Made by a program: the position numbers and the translations under genes. The notes under the pieces are model-generated. The model was not told the origin of the DNA. It saw only the letters and a program-made list of their open reading frames with translations, and did no database searches. Shown piece by piece: positions 1-6,665 of a stretch of DNA of 14,592 bases. The stretch's first letter is position 1, and the number at the start of each line of letters is the position of its first letter. The stretch comes from JAZDMK01 sp043800975 (GTDB lineage Bacteria > Bacteroidota > Bacteroidia > Bacteroidales > JAHJDW01): contig JAZDMK010000220.1 of the NCBI GenBank assembly GCA_043800975.1, forward strand, positions 1 through 14,592, in the 5' to 3' direction.

Positions 1-48
1 CAGGTGATATGGGTTTGATCTCAGCCCTTTTGGTTGGGCACCCCTCTT
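1..48 (-). promoter_or_regulatory. TPP riboswitch aptamer, 5' part, cut by the window edge
   Basis: Read on the minus strand, this segment has the thi-box hallmarks in order: GGGGTGCC starting at base 44, a short GCCC/GGGC stem with an A-rich loop, then GGCTGAGA (the CUGAGA pyrimidine-sensing bulge), then ACCC and TATCACCTG running to base 1. This order and wording closely match the well-known E. coli thiM aptamer. The pyrophosphate-sensing half (usually ATCTGGATAATGCCAGCGTAGGGA) would lie beyond the left edge. The element should therefore control a thiamine synthesis or uptake gene on the minus strand outside the window. The expression platform is not visible. Confidence 0.88.
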
Positions 49-57
49 ATGATGCTG

Positions 58-65
58 CAAATGTA
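58..65 (-). promoter_or_regulatory. Candidate -7 box for the riboswitch transcript
   Basis: The minus strand reads TACATTTG, a full match to the Bacteroidota -7 consensus TAnnTTTG. Transcription would start about base 51, immediately before the first conserved base of the TPP aptamer, which is where a leader RNA should begin. A TTTA lies about 18 bases upstream where TTTG would be expected, so the -33 element is only partial. Confidence 0.5.
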
Positions 66-95
66 ATTTTTTTTTGCTTCGGATAAATTTTCTAT

Positions 96-797
96 TTATT
101 TTTTTTCTTCAATTTTCTGCATAATCTCTTCCAGTTTTTTATTCTGTTCCATTTGCAGATTCATGATGTTCTGATGCTGATAAAGAATCAGGTGATCCAT
201 CTTTTCATGAAGCACACGGATTTCCAGTTCCGATTTTAGGTTGACCATATAGTCTTTTTTCGAACGCTCACGGTCTTTCTCTTCCTGCCGGTTTTGGCTC
301 ATCATAATTACTGGGGCCTGCAACGCAGCCAGACACGAAAGAATCAAATTGAGCAATATGAAAGGGTAGGGGTCAAATCCTTTGCTGGCAAGGAATACAA
401 CATTGATAGAGATCCAAATTAAAATAAAAATTCCAAAAAGGATAATAAACTTCCAGCTTCCGCCAAAAGATGCAACGCTGTCAGCAATCTTTTGCCCGAT
501 TGTATAATTCGTGCTTTCATCGCGGTCAGCATTTTCGGAAATCAATGTTTGATTCATTATAGAATCAATAACGTTTTGTTCCAGTTGGGTTATATCTCCA
601 GCTTCACGTAATAAAAAAGCAGCTGTGTATTTATCATGATATGAATTCAGTTCGCTGACAGATAATGAATGTTGTTCACTGAAATCGGGGTGGTCAGTTT
701 GAATTAAATTGAAAATGGCTTTACGAATGTTATATCCGGTAAGTTTTTCCTCAACCGGAAATTCTTTTCCGGATAAGTCACTGGTGAATGTTTGCAT
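96..797 (-). CDS. DUF1003 family membrane protein
   Basis: A 233-residue protein matching the DUF1003 family, whose function is unknown. The N-terminal 110 residues are soluble. Two membrane segments follow at about 115-135 and 145-165, separated by the conserved FDPYPFILLNL stretch (from 141), and then the diagnostic APVIMMSQNRQ (161-171). Residues about 185-233 are charged, with heptad-like spacing (KSELEIRVLHEKMDHL and later MEQNKKLEEIMQKIEE), so a cytoplasmic coiled coil is likely. The start is the ATG at 797. A candidate -7 box at 830-837 would give a leader of roughly 25 bases. It is the last gene of the minus series before the riboswitch. Family membership is clear; a role cannot be given from the sequence. 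Confidence 0.9.
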   Translation of the reverse strand: MQTFTSDLSGKEFPVEEKLTGYNIRKAIFNLIQTDHPDFSEQHSLSVSELNSYHDKYTAAFLLREAGDITQLEQNVIDSIMNQTLISENADRDESTNYTIGQKIADSVASFGGSWKFIILFGIFILIWISINVVFLASKGFDPYPFILLNLILSCLAALQAPVIMMSQNRQEEKDRERSKKDYMVNLKSELEIRVLHEKMDHLILYQHQNIMNLQMEQNKKLEEIMQKIEEKK

Positions 798-829
798 AGA
801 AATATTTTATGAAAAAATGAATCTTTTCT

Positions 830-837
830 CAAAGATA
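830..837 (-). promoter_or_regulatory. Candidate -7 box for the DUF1003 gene
   Basis: The minus strand reads TATCTTTG, a full match to TAnnTTTG, ending about 32 bases before the ATG at 797. No good TTTG is seen at -33; TTAC is the nearest. Its position in an 82-base gap suggests the DUF1003 gene can be transcribed on its own. Confidence 0.4.
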
Positions 838-879
838 GTGTACTTTGGTTCGATGTGTAACCTATAAATTATAATAAGT

Positions 880-1338
880 TTATTTGTTTTTTGAAATCCA
901 TTTTTTTAAATTCTCAATCGCATTTTGTCTATTCTTTAAATCAATCCCTTCCCAGTCGTATTCTATTGAATTCAGAATTTCACGCGATTTTTCCTCACCG
1001 CCTTTGGTTGTAAAACCTTGTCCGGGAACAAATCCATTCATTCGATAAATCACACCTTCCACAACTCTTTGTGCATGCAGCCGGGTATCTTCTTTTGAAC
1101 TGTTTAATAATGGTAAAACTGCTTCGATAGCTGGTATTCCCATGGTCGATAGTTTATGAACTGATGGAGTGAAGTCGGAATGAAGGATGTCGTAATTATC
1201 ATCTATCGTTTTTACTAAAGAATCAATCAGGAATTTTTGACCTGCTGTATCTTTTATCATGATCGGATTTTGAGCGCAGGTAATTGTTTGCATGAAACAA
1301 ACAAAAACAAATAATGAAACAAAATGCAGGTTTTTCAT
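880..1338 (-). CDS. Small secreted protein with a HEAT-like helical segment
   Basis: A 152-residue protein. Residues 1-22 form a signal peptide (hydrophobic core LHFVSLFVFVCFMQTIT, likely cleaved after CA before Gln23), so it is expected in the periplasm. In the mature part, residues about 57-100 (HKLSTMGIPAIEAVLPLL followed by DTRLHAQRVVEGVIYRM) resemble a pair of antiparallel helices of HEAT/Armadillo type, a protein-binding scaffold. The tail (132-150) looks like another helix. No catalytic motif is visible. It sits 66 bases after the acetyltransferase gene and 82 bases before the DUF1003 gene on the same strand. I do not recognise a named family; the HEAT-like reading is inference from helix pattern only. 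Confidence 0.75.
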   Translation of the reverse strand: MKNLHFVSLFVFVCFMQTITCAQNPIMIKDTAGQKFLIDSLVKTIDDNYDILHSDFTPSVHKLSTMGIPAIEAVLPLLNSSKEDTRLHAQRVVEGVIYRMNGFVPGQGFTTKGGEEKSREILNSIEYDWEGIDLKNRQNAIENLKKWISKNK

Positions 1339-1404
1339 AAAGAAGTTTTAGTGATTGAATTCATTGTTGTGATTTTAAATTCTTATCAGACGAAATTACA
1401 AGAA

Positions 1405-1878
1405 TTATTTAAGAATACGCATTTCCATGGGCAGGTATTTAATGCCATTGTTTTCCTGCATAACATCTGATTCAATAAAGCCCAGCTTCTGATATGCCGG
1501 AATTGAATAGGGTGATGCATGAACATTGAATTTTTCCAGTTTTGGATTTTTCAGAATACTTTTCTTTAATGCTTCCTGAAAAAGTTTTTTTGCAATACCC
1601 TGTCCATGATATTTTTTGTCTACAAAAAGCAAGGATATCCAGTTGTTATCTCTGATTTCTATCATGCCAACCAGATTTAAATCTTCCCATGCAAGCATAA
1701 TTGTATTCTGCTTTTGATGTCTTTCTGCAATTTTCAAAGGGTCGATCCAATCATAAAAAAATTGATTCCCTTCATTAGAATAGTCAATGGAAACAAATTC
1801 ATCATACACCTTTTTGATAAGTTGATGAATCATATTCTCTTGTCCGTCTTGGTATTCTTTGATTTGGATTGTAGCCAT
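1405..1878 (-). CDS. GNAT family N-acetyltransferase
   Basis: A 157-residue single-domain GNAT enzyme, expected to transfer an acetyl group from acetyl-CoA to an amine. The acetyl-CoA binding motif A is at 83-100: the beta strand LLFVDKKY, then HGQGIAKKLF, fitting Q/RxxGxG/A. The motif B region is at 119-134 (VHASPYSIPAYQKLGF), with the Tyr-containing AYQKLGF typical of the family. The N-terminal part carries a DWIDPLKI-like stretch and the usual beta strands (MLAWEDLNLVGMIEI, 61-75). Length is normal. It is cytosolic, with no signal peptide. The substrate cannot be inferred. A near-consensus -7 box, TTAGTTTG on the minus strand at 1916-1923, is about 38 bases upstream of the ATG. Confidence 0.92.
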   Translation of the reverse strand: MATIQIKEYQDGQENMIHQLIKKVYDEFVSIDYSNEGNQFFYDWIDPLKIAERHQKQNTIMLAWEDLNLVGMIEIRDNNWISLLFVDKKYHGQGIAKKLFQEALKKSILKNPKLEKFNVHASPYSIPAYQKLGFIESDVMQENNGIKYLPMEMRILK

Positions 1879-1937
1879 TTTGTAAAATCAATTCTTCAAT
1901 ATGATAAAAAATATTCAAACTAACTCATTCGCGCTTT

Positions 1938-2543
1938 TTACTTAATCACAATCCCTTTTTCCTTCAGGTGTGCAACAATTTTCAATTTTACTCCTTTCTT
2001 ATCAGGCAATGGCAGATCATACATGTTGAATGATAATTCAGGAAAAGTTTTTACTCGTTTTGCTGCACAAAAAGATTGTAAATCGTCATAAAAGATTACG
2101 CTGATAAATGAAAAGTAAGCGTCACAATAAGGATAGTGATACAAAATCAAGCACATCTCTTTTTGAATGTCCTGATCGATGTTGCAGAAAAAGATCGAAT
2201 CCACCGTTACAGGAGCCCAGCATGAATTGGATTGGCCGATGATATCGACCGTGAACTTCTTATAAAGCTTTTTGTCGTTTGAATAAAGTAAGTTGAAAAT
2301 GGTCCTGGTATCATCATACATGGGCTCACCATTTATCATTTCTCTTGAACTGCGAATCTGAAAGTAAGGGATTACAGATGCGGAATCGTTTGTGAACTCA
2401 TAGATTCCACAGGTAGTTGAGTGCTTGTCCAGTGTGTTTTTTACAAGAGAATCTTTGCTCTGGCCCTCAAATCTTTTAAAAGTTTGGGCTTGAGTTAAAC
2501 CAAACAAAAGAAGAGAAAGAAAAAATGAAAAAGTAAGTTTCAT
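1938..2543 (-). CDS. Secreted protein of unknown function with six cysteines
   Basis: A 201-residue protein starting at the ATG at 2543. This start opens directly with a signal peptide, KLTFSFFLSLLLFGLTQA, probably cleaved before Gln20. An in-frame ATG ten codons upstream (2573) would bury this signal behind charged residues and overlap the previous gene, so it is less likely. The mature part has six Cys (45, 108, 120, 131, 140, 159). Four of them fall between residues 108 and 140, which would allow disulfides in the periplasm. No motif matches a family I know. Thirteen bases separate it from the papain-like lipoprotein gene upstream, so the two are probably cotranscribed. Confidence 0.75.
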   Translation of the reverse strand: MKLTFSFFLSLLLFGLTQAQTFKRFEGQSKDSLVKNTLDKHSTTCGIYEFTNDSASVIPYFQIRSSREMINGEPMYDDTRTIFNLLYSNDKKLYKKFTVDIIGQSNSCWAPVTVDSIFFCNIDQDIQKEMCLILYHYPYCDAYFSFISVIFYDDLQSFCAAKRVKTFPELSFNMYDLPLPDKKGVKLKIVAHLKEKGIVIK

Positions 2544-2556
2544 ATGATCGCTTATG

Positions 2557-3246
2557 TTATTCCATTTTTTCATTCATCAGCCACTTCTTCATCATCGCAT
2601 CATCCAGCAGGCGGCCGATCACCCTGTATTTTGAATCTTTGAGCGGGTTTGTGGTGTCGAGGTTTTCACTCATTACACCCTCTTCTTTTTTATAATAGTT
2701 CGAATGAACGAATTTAATTTTGCTTCCTTTTTTGTAAATAAATCCCACATGGCAGTCCAGTCCCACTATGTAAAGACCGTCATCCCTGCCGCCGATGTAA
2801 TCTTCCACTTCCGAAACAGGTCGGTTGTTGAATCTTTTAATGTCGGGGGTCATCTTTTTCACAATCGCTTCTGCCGCCAGTTGCGCCCATGCAACGCGCG
2901 GGATATCGAAACCGCCCGCCTGCAAAATGGTTGTTATAAAATATCCGCAGGCAATTTTTCCTTGTTTGGGAACTTTTGTCGTTCCATTAAAGTCCCAGGG
3001 TGTGCCATACCAGAAATCAAAAATATCTTTTGTGATTGTTGTGAAAACAAAATTCCTTGCTTCAACAATCAGGTCTTTCTTTTTATTTTCATTCGCAGCT
3101 TTGTATGCAGTTCCCAAACTGTCGCGCTTCGTTTGAACACGCTTCAGCAGTTGGTCGTAGGTTTCTTTTTTCTCATTAGGGCTGGTTGCATTGCATTGGG
3201 TAAAAAAAAAGCCGAGTGCGAGAATGGGGAAGGTGATTTTTTTCAT
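2557..3246 (-). CDS. Papain-like (NlpC/P60-related) lipoprotein, putative cysteine hydrolase
   Basis: A 229-residue protein. The chosen start at 3246 gives the signal KKITFPILALGFFFTQC with a lipid-accepting Cys18, although the lipobox FTQC is not canonical. A longer frame exists up to 3393, but its extra residues do not resemble a leader, and 3246 forms a TGATG junction with the gene upstream. The mature protein has a helical linker, then FWYGTPWDFNGTT (78-90) and GKIACGYFITTIL (96-108), where Cys100 starts a helix as the nucleophile does in NlpC/P60 enzymes. LDCHVGFI (163-170) supplies a likely catalytic His166. FVHSNY (179-184) may supply a further polar residue. The predicted role is a peptidase or amidase acting outside the inner membrane, perhaps on cell-wall peptides. 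The fold is inferred from motif order. Confidence 0.78.
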   Translation of the reverse strand: MKKITFPILALGFFFTQCNATSPNEKKETYDQLLKRVQTKRDSLGTAYKAANENKKKDLIVEARNFVFTTITKDIFDFWYGTPWDFNGTTKVPKQGKIACGYFITTILQAGGFDIPRVAWAQLAAEAIVKKMTPDIKRFNNRPVSEVEDYIGGRDDGLYIVGLDCHVGFIYKKGSKIKFVHSNYYKKEEGVMSENLDTTNPLKDSKYRVIGRLLDDAMMKKWLMNEKME

Positions 3247-3653
3247 CAAGTACATAGATAGGCTAGTATGAATGAAAGTATAACGATAAAAAAGTACATA
3301 AAGTATCCCAGAAAGGACCAGAGTCCGATTTGGCTTACCTGTTTGAAATAGCCTTCGCGGGCAAGCCGATTCTGATGGCTCCACGTAAACCATCTCGGAA
3401 AAACAAGCAACATCAGCTTGTCATTCATCGGCAGTGGGAGATTTGCTTTGTAAGGATCAGGGCTGTGTTCCTTCTCCCAGTCGTCTCTGATTTTTTTGAT
3501 TTGCTGCGCAGAAAAACCCCTGTTTTCCAGTTCTGCCTCAGCAGCAGTAATGGCTTCCGGAGCATACTCTTTTCGTTTGGTGCTGACGATGTCCATCAGT
3601 TCTGGAAAAGAAAGCTCTTTCATATACGCAGAGAAGTCGTTGTCGGTTGTCAT
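3246..3653 (-). CDS. Small protein with one C-terminal membrane segment
   Basis: A 135-residue protein. The N-terminal 60 residues are soluble and helical (FSAYMKELSFPELMDIV, then PEAITAAEAELENRGFSAQ), a pattern common in small Bacteroidota proteins in which an E/D-rich helix precedes a membrane anchor. A Pro-rich linker (65-77) follows. A hydrophobic segment at about 109-133 ends the chain, so it is probably tail-anchored in the inner membrane; residues 80-86 are hydrophobic but too short to span it. No enzymatic motif is visible. Its TGA stop shares one base with the ATG of the papain-like lipoprotein (TGATG), implying translational coupling. The two products may therefore work together, though this is inference. 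Confidence 0.75.
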   Translation of the reverse strand: MTTDNDFSAYMKELSFPELMDIVSTKRKEYAPEAITAAEAELENRGFSAQQIKKIRDDWEKEHSPDPYKANLPLPMNDKLMLLVFPRWFTWSHQNRLAREGYFKQVSQIGLWSFLGYFMYFFIVILSFILAYLCT

Positions 3654-3677
3654 TTTTCTAGTATTTAGTGCGAATCT

Positions 3678-4259
3678 TTAATTGGCTCTGTCAATTTCAA
3701 TATCGTATTTATCCAGAAGACCTACAATTTCAGAAAGGGAAAATTTTGCTTTTTTAATTCGGTTAACTGCCGGATCAATTGAATAATTGCCGGATGTACG
3801 CAAGTCTACTTTTTCAAGGATTGTATGAAAAAAAGTGGCCCTTGTAAAATCACAGTTATCAAAAACAGATCCGGTTAAATCACATTCTGTAAAATCGGTT
3901 TCCTGTAATTTAGTATTAATGAAAGTTGTCTTTTTGATATTGGTTTTATAAAATGAACAATGATTCAGCAAGCAGTTTTCAAAAAGGAAGGATAGACCGA
4001 GTGTATTGCAATTGTGAAATTGCAGCCCAAGCATTTTACAATCTTTAAATTTGATATCCCGAAGAGCGGTCTTGTTCAGACTGGCTAAACTAAGGTTGCA
4101 ACTGAGAAACGAACATTCAATAAATTTTATTCCCGACAAATCGGAGTTTGAAAAATCACAGTTCTTAAAAATGCAGTTCTCATATTCGCCCTTGGGTAAA
4201 GGATTTTCTTTGAAATCGGTTTTGTCAAATATTTTATCGAGGGTTGTGCTCTGTTCCAT
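3678..4259 (-). CDS. Pentapeptide-repeat protein
   Basis: A 193-residue protein largely built of pentapeptide repeats of the type A(D/N)LXX. Examples are CIFKNCDFSNSDLSG (29-43), CSFLSCNLSLAS (49-60), KFKDCKMLG (70-78), TDFTECDLTGSVFDNCDF (121-138) and EKVDL (149-153). Phe or Leu stands at the central position, giving a right-handed quadrilateral beta-helix. The C-terminal tail (SIDPAVNRIKKAKFSLSEIVGLL, 160-182) is a non-repeat helix cap seen in related stand-alone members. There is no signal peptide, so it is cytosolic. Some relatives (Qnr, MfpA) bind DNA gyrase, but repeats alone do not show that activity here. It lies five bases downstream of nothing else but the esterase gene's neighbour junction: its ATG is at 4259 and the upstream esterase ends at 4265, so the two are very probably cotranscribed. 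Confidence 0.9.
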   Translation of the reverse strand: MEQSTTLDKIFDKTDFKENPLPKGEYENCIFKNCDFSNSDLSGIKFIECSFLSCNLSLASLNKTALRDIKFKDCKMLGLQFHNCNTLGLSFLFENCLLNHCSFYKTNIKKTTFINTKLQETDFTECDLTGSVFDNCDFTRATFFHTILEKVDLRTSGNYSIDPAVNRIKKAKFSLSEIVGLLDKYDIEIDRAN

Positions 4260-4264
4260 AGCTA

Positions 4265-5206
4265 CTATTTCGAATGCACTTTACAAAATTCCCAGATTAA
4301 TTGACATGCGTCTACATCACGACATGTCTTTCCAATGAAACTTTCTCCAATATACTGCCAACCGCCCGCCCAGGTGTGACCGCCGCCTTCTATGCAAATT
4401 AAAATTATTTCATTTTTGTCACCGGCTTTACCGTATACAGTTTTCTTTACCGTACAATTATCCGCTGCATTGATGTCAGGAAATGCGGATACAACAGCAG
4501 AAGCGGAATTTGCATTGTGCTTTTTCCAAAAGACAATGGTTTGATCGGTAGAAGTGACTTCGCCCAGTTTTTTCTTTTTGAAATGCACAAAGCCTCCATC
4601 GTATGGCACCAGCGGATCCTTGGTTCCGTTGATGATCATCATCGCTACGGGTACTTTGGGAACGTTCTTCAGTTCCAGCGGAATGTTTCCGCAGACTGGT
4701 GCTGCTGCTGCGATTTTATCACTCAGTTCAATCGCCAGTCGCTCCGTCATCATCGAGCCATTCGACATGCCGGTCACATATACACGAGTAGGATCAACGC
4801 AATGTGTGCGCACCAGTTCGTCTATCAGAAAAGAAAGAAAACCCACATCATCGACATTATTGTTATGTGCTTTATATGATTTAGGCATGTTCTTGCGTCC
4901 ATCGTTCCAGTTTCTGCCAATGCCATCGGGATACACAACAATGAAATTTTCTTTATCGGCAAGTGCGTTGAATTTTCCTTCTGTTAAATCTACCATTCGC
5001 TTTCCGGAGCCATGTCCTCCATGCAGCGCAATGAGCAGCGGATAGTTATTTCCTGAAACAAAGCCGGAAGGTTTATGCATAAGATAGGTGCGCTTCAAGC
5101 CATCGTGAAACAGACTGTAAGTGGGGTCTGGAGTTTCCTTAACTTGTGAAAATGAAGTGAGAGTGAAAACCAGAAAAAATAATAAACTGAAAGTAGACTT
5201 TTTCAT
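4265..5206 (-). CDS. Secreted alpha/beta-hydrolase esterase, CE1 / PHB-depolymerase (LpqC) type
   Basis: A 313-residue protein predicted to hydrolyse esters outside the inner membrane, in the family containing feruloyl and acetylxylan esterases and PHB depolymerases. Residues 1-20 are a signal peptide (KKSTFSLLFFLVFTLTSFS). LHGGHGSG (61-68) is the oxyanion-hole region. GMSNG (146-150) is the nucleophile elbow with Ser148, NGTKDPLVPYDGG (193-205) carries the likely acid Asp197, and GGGHTWAGG (274-282) carries His277, so the triad is complete. Several Cys near the C-terminus (271, 295, 301, 308) could form disulfides. The ATG at 5206 is chosen over a TTG two codons upstream. It follows the CFI-box gene by 24 bases and precedes the pentapeptide gene by five. 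The substrate is unknown. Confidence 0.93.
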   Translation of the reverse strand: MKKSTFSLLFFLVFTLTSFSQVKETPDPTYSLFHDGLKRTYLMHKPSGFVSGNNYPLLIALHGGHGSGKRMVDLTEGKFNALADKENFIVVYPDGIGRNWNDGRKNMPKSYKAHNNNVDDVGFLSFLIDELVRTHCVDPTRVYVTGMSNGSMMTERLAIELSDKIAAAAPVCGNIPLELKNVPKVPVAMMIINGTKDPLVPYDGGFVHFKKKKLGEVTSTDQTIVFWKKHNANSASAVVSAFPDINAADNCTVKKTVYGKAGDKNEIILICIEGGGHTWAGGWQYIGESFIGKTCRDVDACQLIWEFCKVHSK

Positions 5207-5230
5207 GGACAAATTAATAATTAATTATGA

Positions 5231-5746
5231 TCATATTTTCCTTGAAATCGGCTCAATGATGAACTCTCTTACGATTTGCCTTAGTTTTTCATGACGCGAA
5301 ATGAAAGAGGCTATGGGTGGGGATAGAAAATAATATGCTTTTATAAACAAACGTCCACCAAAAGAATGCATCAACACTTCATCACGAAACCTTCGGAGAA
5401 CAATAACTTCAGGTGCATCATACGAGCCATAGCAAGCTGTAGCTATGAAGCAAGCTCCTTTTTTAGGTGTGACACCATGCAATTTACAAAGGTTTTCAAC
5501 ATATTCCTTCGACTCTTTCAAACCGCGATCGCTTTGTTTTTTGTAATGTGCAACTGCTACGATTAAGCCTTTTTCTGTTGCCATTTTTACTAAAGTAGAA
5601 TCCAGATTGGGATCATCAATTTCAGTTTTATTCTCTGTTTCAATTATTGTGATTGCCCCACAATAGCTGCATTTGAATGAATTCGTTCCTGATTTAACAA
5701 GACTTGAATTTCCGCACTGACTGCAGAGTAGAGTTTGATTAATCAT
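5231..5746 (-). CDS. Zinc-ribbon / L7-L12-like / CFI-box C-terminal protein
   Basis: A 171-residue protein of three parts. First is a zinc ribbon with CSQC (8-11) and CSYC (26-29). Second is a helical stretch at 51-87 (TLVKMATEKGLIVAVAHYKK, then DRGLKESKEYVENL) resembling the C-terminal domain of ribosomal protein L7/L12, where a G-L-K-E-A/S-K motif is typical. Third is the CFI-box region: GACFIATACYGSY (97-109), VIVLRRFRDEVLM (114-126), then AYYFLSPPIASFI (137-149) and a basic tail. The CFI box is a recurrent C-terminal module of unknown function. There is no signal peptide. It is 28 bases after the ppx stop and 24 bases before the esterase, suggesting cotranscription. A stress or quality-control role would be a guess. 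Confidence 0.88.
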   Translation of the reverse strand: MINQTLLCSQCGNSSLVKSGTNSFKCSYCGAITIIETENKTEIDDPNLDSTLVKMATEKGLIVAVAHYKKQSDRGLKESKEYVENLCKLHGVTPKKGACFIATACYGSYDAPEVIVLRRFRDEVLMHSFGGRLFIKAYYFLSPPIASFISRHEKLRQIVREFIIEPISRKI

Positions 5747-5774
5747 GTTTGAAAAACTTTATTGGGTACAAAAC

Positions 5775-6662
5775 TTATCGTTGCGGCTTATCCTTAAACT
5801 CTTTGTAAAGCTGGTATACCACACCATCTGATAAACCGATACGCGGGATCATAATTTTATCAGTAGCCAAACCTTTCATCACAGAAATAAAAATCTTGGC
5901 AGCAGGAACAATAACATCTGCGCGGTCGGAGCGTAGGCCCATGTGCTCAATTCTGTCGGCCAGTGCCATATCTTTCAATTGACGATATCCACGAACAAGA
6001 GATTTGAATGAAAGCTGACGTGCATTTTTCTTACCGTACAGTTTGCTTAACTTATTAATGTTTCCGCCTGATCCAACACACTGAACGTTAAAAAACTGTT
6101 TGTGAATATTCATCAGCCAGCGTTCCATGTCGTACCATTCATTCACATTTTCAGCTTCATTAAGAATACGCAAAGTACCCAGTTTAAAAGAAGCTGAAGC
6201 CATCAGCTCTCCGCGCTGAATAACGGAAATCTCAGTGCTTCCACCACCAACATCAACATATGCATATACTTCGTTTCCACTTTCGTATTCCTGGTGTGTA
6301 GCGCAAACAAGCTGTGCTTCCATAATGCCGTCAATAATTTCCAAAGAAAACCCGGCGGCATTTTTTACCGCTTTCACGACTTCCTCGCGGTTGATGGCTT
6401 CGCGCAAGGCTGCCGTGGCAATAGCCCTGTAAGATACCGGCTTGTATACCTCCATCAGATAACGAAATGCGATCATTGTATTACAGAGATTGTCGATTTT
6501 TTCTTTCGAAATAATCCCATCCTGAAATGAATCAAAACCCAGTCGAAGCGGAACACGCACAAGAGATGATTTTTCGATGACTACTTTCTCATCATGTTCG
6601 TAAACATTTGAGAAGAGCAGTCGTCCTGCGTTAGATCCAATGTCAATGGCGGCAAAAAGCAT
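5775..6662 (-). CDS. ppx: Ppx/GppA exopolyphosphatase or pppGpp phosphatase, short form
   Basis: A 295-residue enzyme of the ASKHA (sugar kinase/HSP70) fold that removes terminal phosphates from polyphosphate or hydrolyses pppGpp. Visible family motifs: phosphate 1 loop AIDIGSN (5-11); ATAALREAINR (82-92); the catalytic Glu115 in DGIMEAQL (111-118); phosphate 2 loop VDVGGGSTE (136-144); GSGGN (197-201); RADVIVPAAKIF (247-258); and GLSDGVVYQLY (276-286). The length is that of the short family, lacking the C-terminal HD-like region of E. coli Ppx (about 510 residues). It begins three bases after the ppk1 stop, so polymer synthesis and breakdown are encoded on one message. Polyphosphate is favoured as substrate because of this neighbour; pppGpp is not excluded. 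Confidence 0.95.
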   Translation of the reverse strand: MLFAAIDIGSNAGRLLFSNVYEHDEKVVIEKSSLVRVPLRLGFDSFQDGIISKEKIDNLCNTMIAFRYLMEVYKPVSYRAIATAALREAINREEVVKAVKNAAGFSLEIIDGIMEAQLVCATHQEYESGNEVYAYVDVGGGSTEISVIQRGELMASASFKLGTLRILNEAENVNEWYDMERWLMNIHKQFFNVQCVGSGGNINKLSKLYGKKNARQLSFKSLVRGYRQLKDMALADRIEHMGLRSDRADVIVPAAKIFISVMKGLATDKIMIPRIGLSDGVVYQLYKEFKDKPQR

Positions 6663-6665
6663 TTT

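Noticed and set aside
2704..3261. 185-codon open frame on the plus strand
   Set aside because: It lies opposite the papain-like lipoprotein, whose motifs and signal peptide are convincing. The plus product has no recognisable domain and a Cys/Phe-rich antisense-type composition.
3247..3393. Upstream extension of the papain-like lipoprotein gene to the ATG at 3393
   Set aside because: It would put 49 unrelated residues before a lipoprotein signal and overlap the upstream gene by almost 150 bases. The ATG at 3246 gives a signal peptide and a TGATG junction.
4554..5045. 163-codon open frame on the plus strand
   Set aside because: It is antisense to the esterase, which has a complete catalytic triad. 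The Ser/Thr/Pro-rich product is typical of a shadow frame.
5207..5212. TTG start two codons before the esterase ATG
   Set aside because: The ATG at 5206 gives a standard signal peptide beginning MKKS and is the better start.
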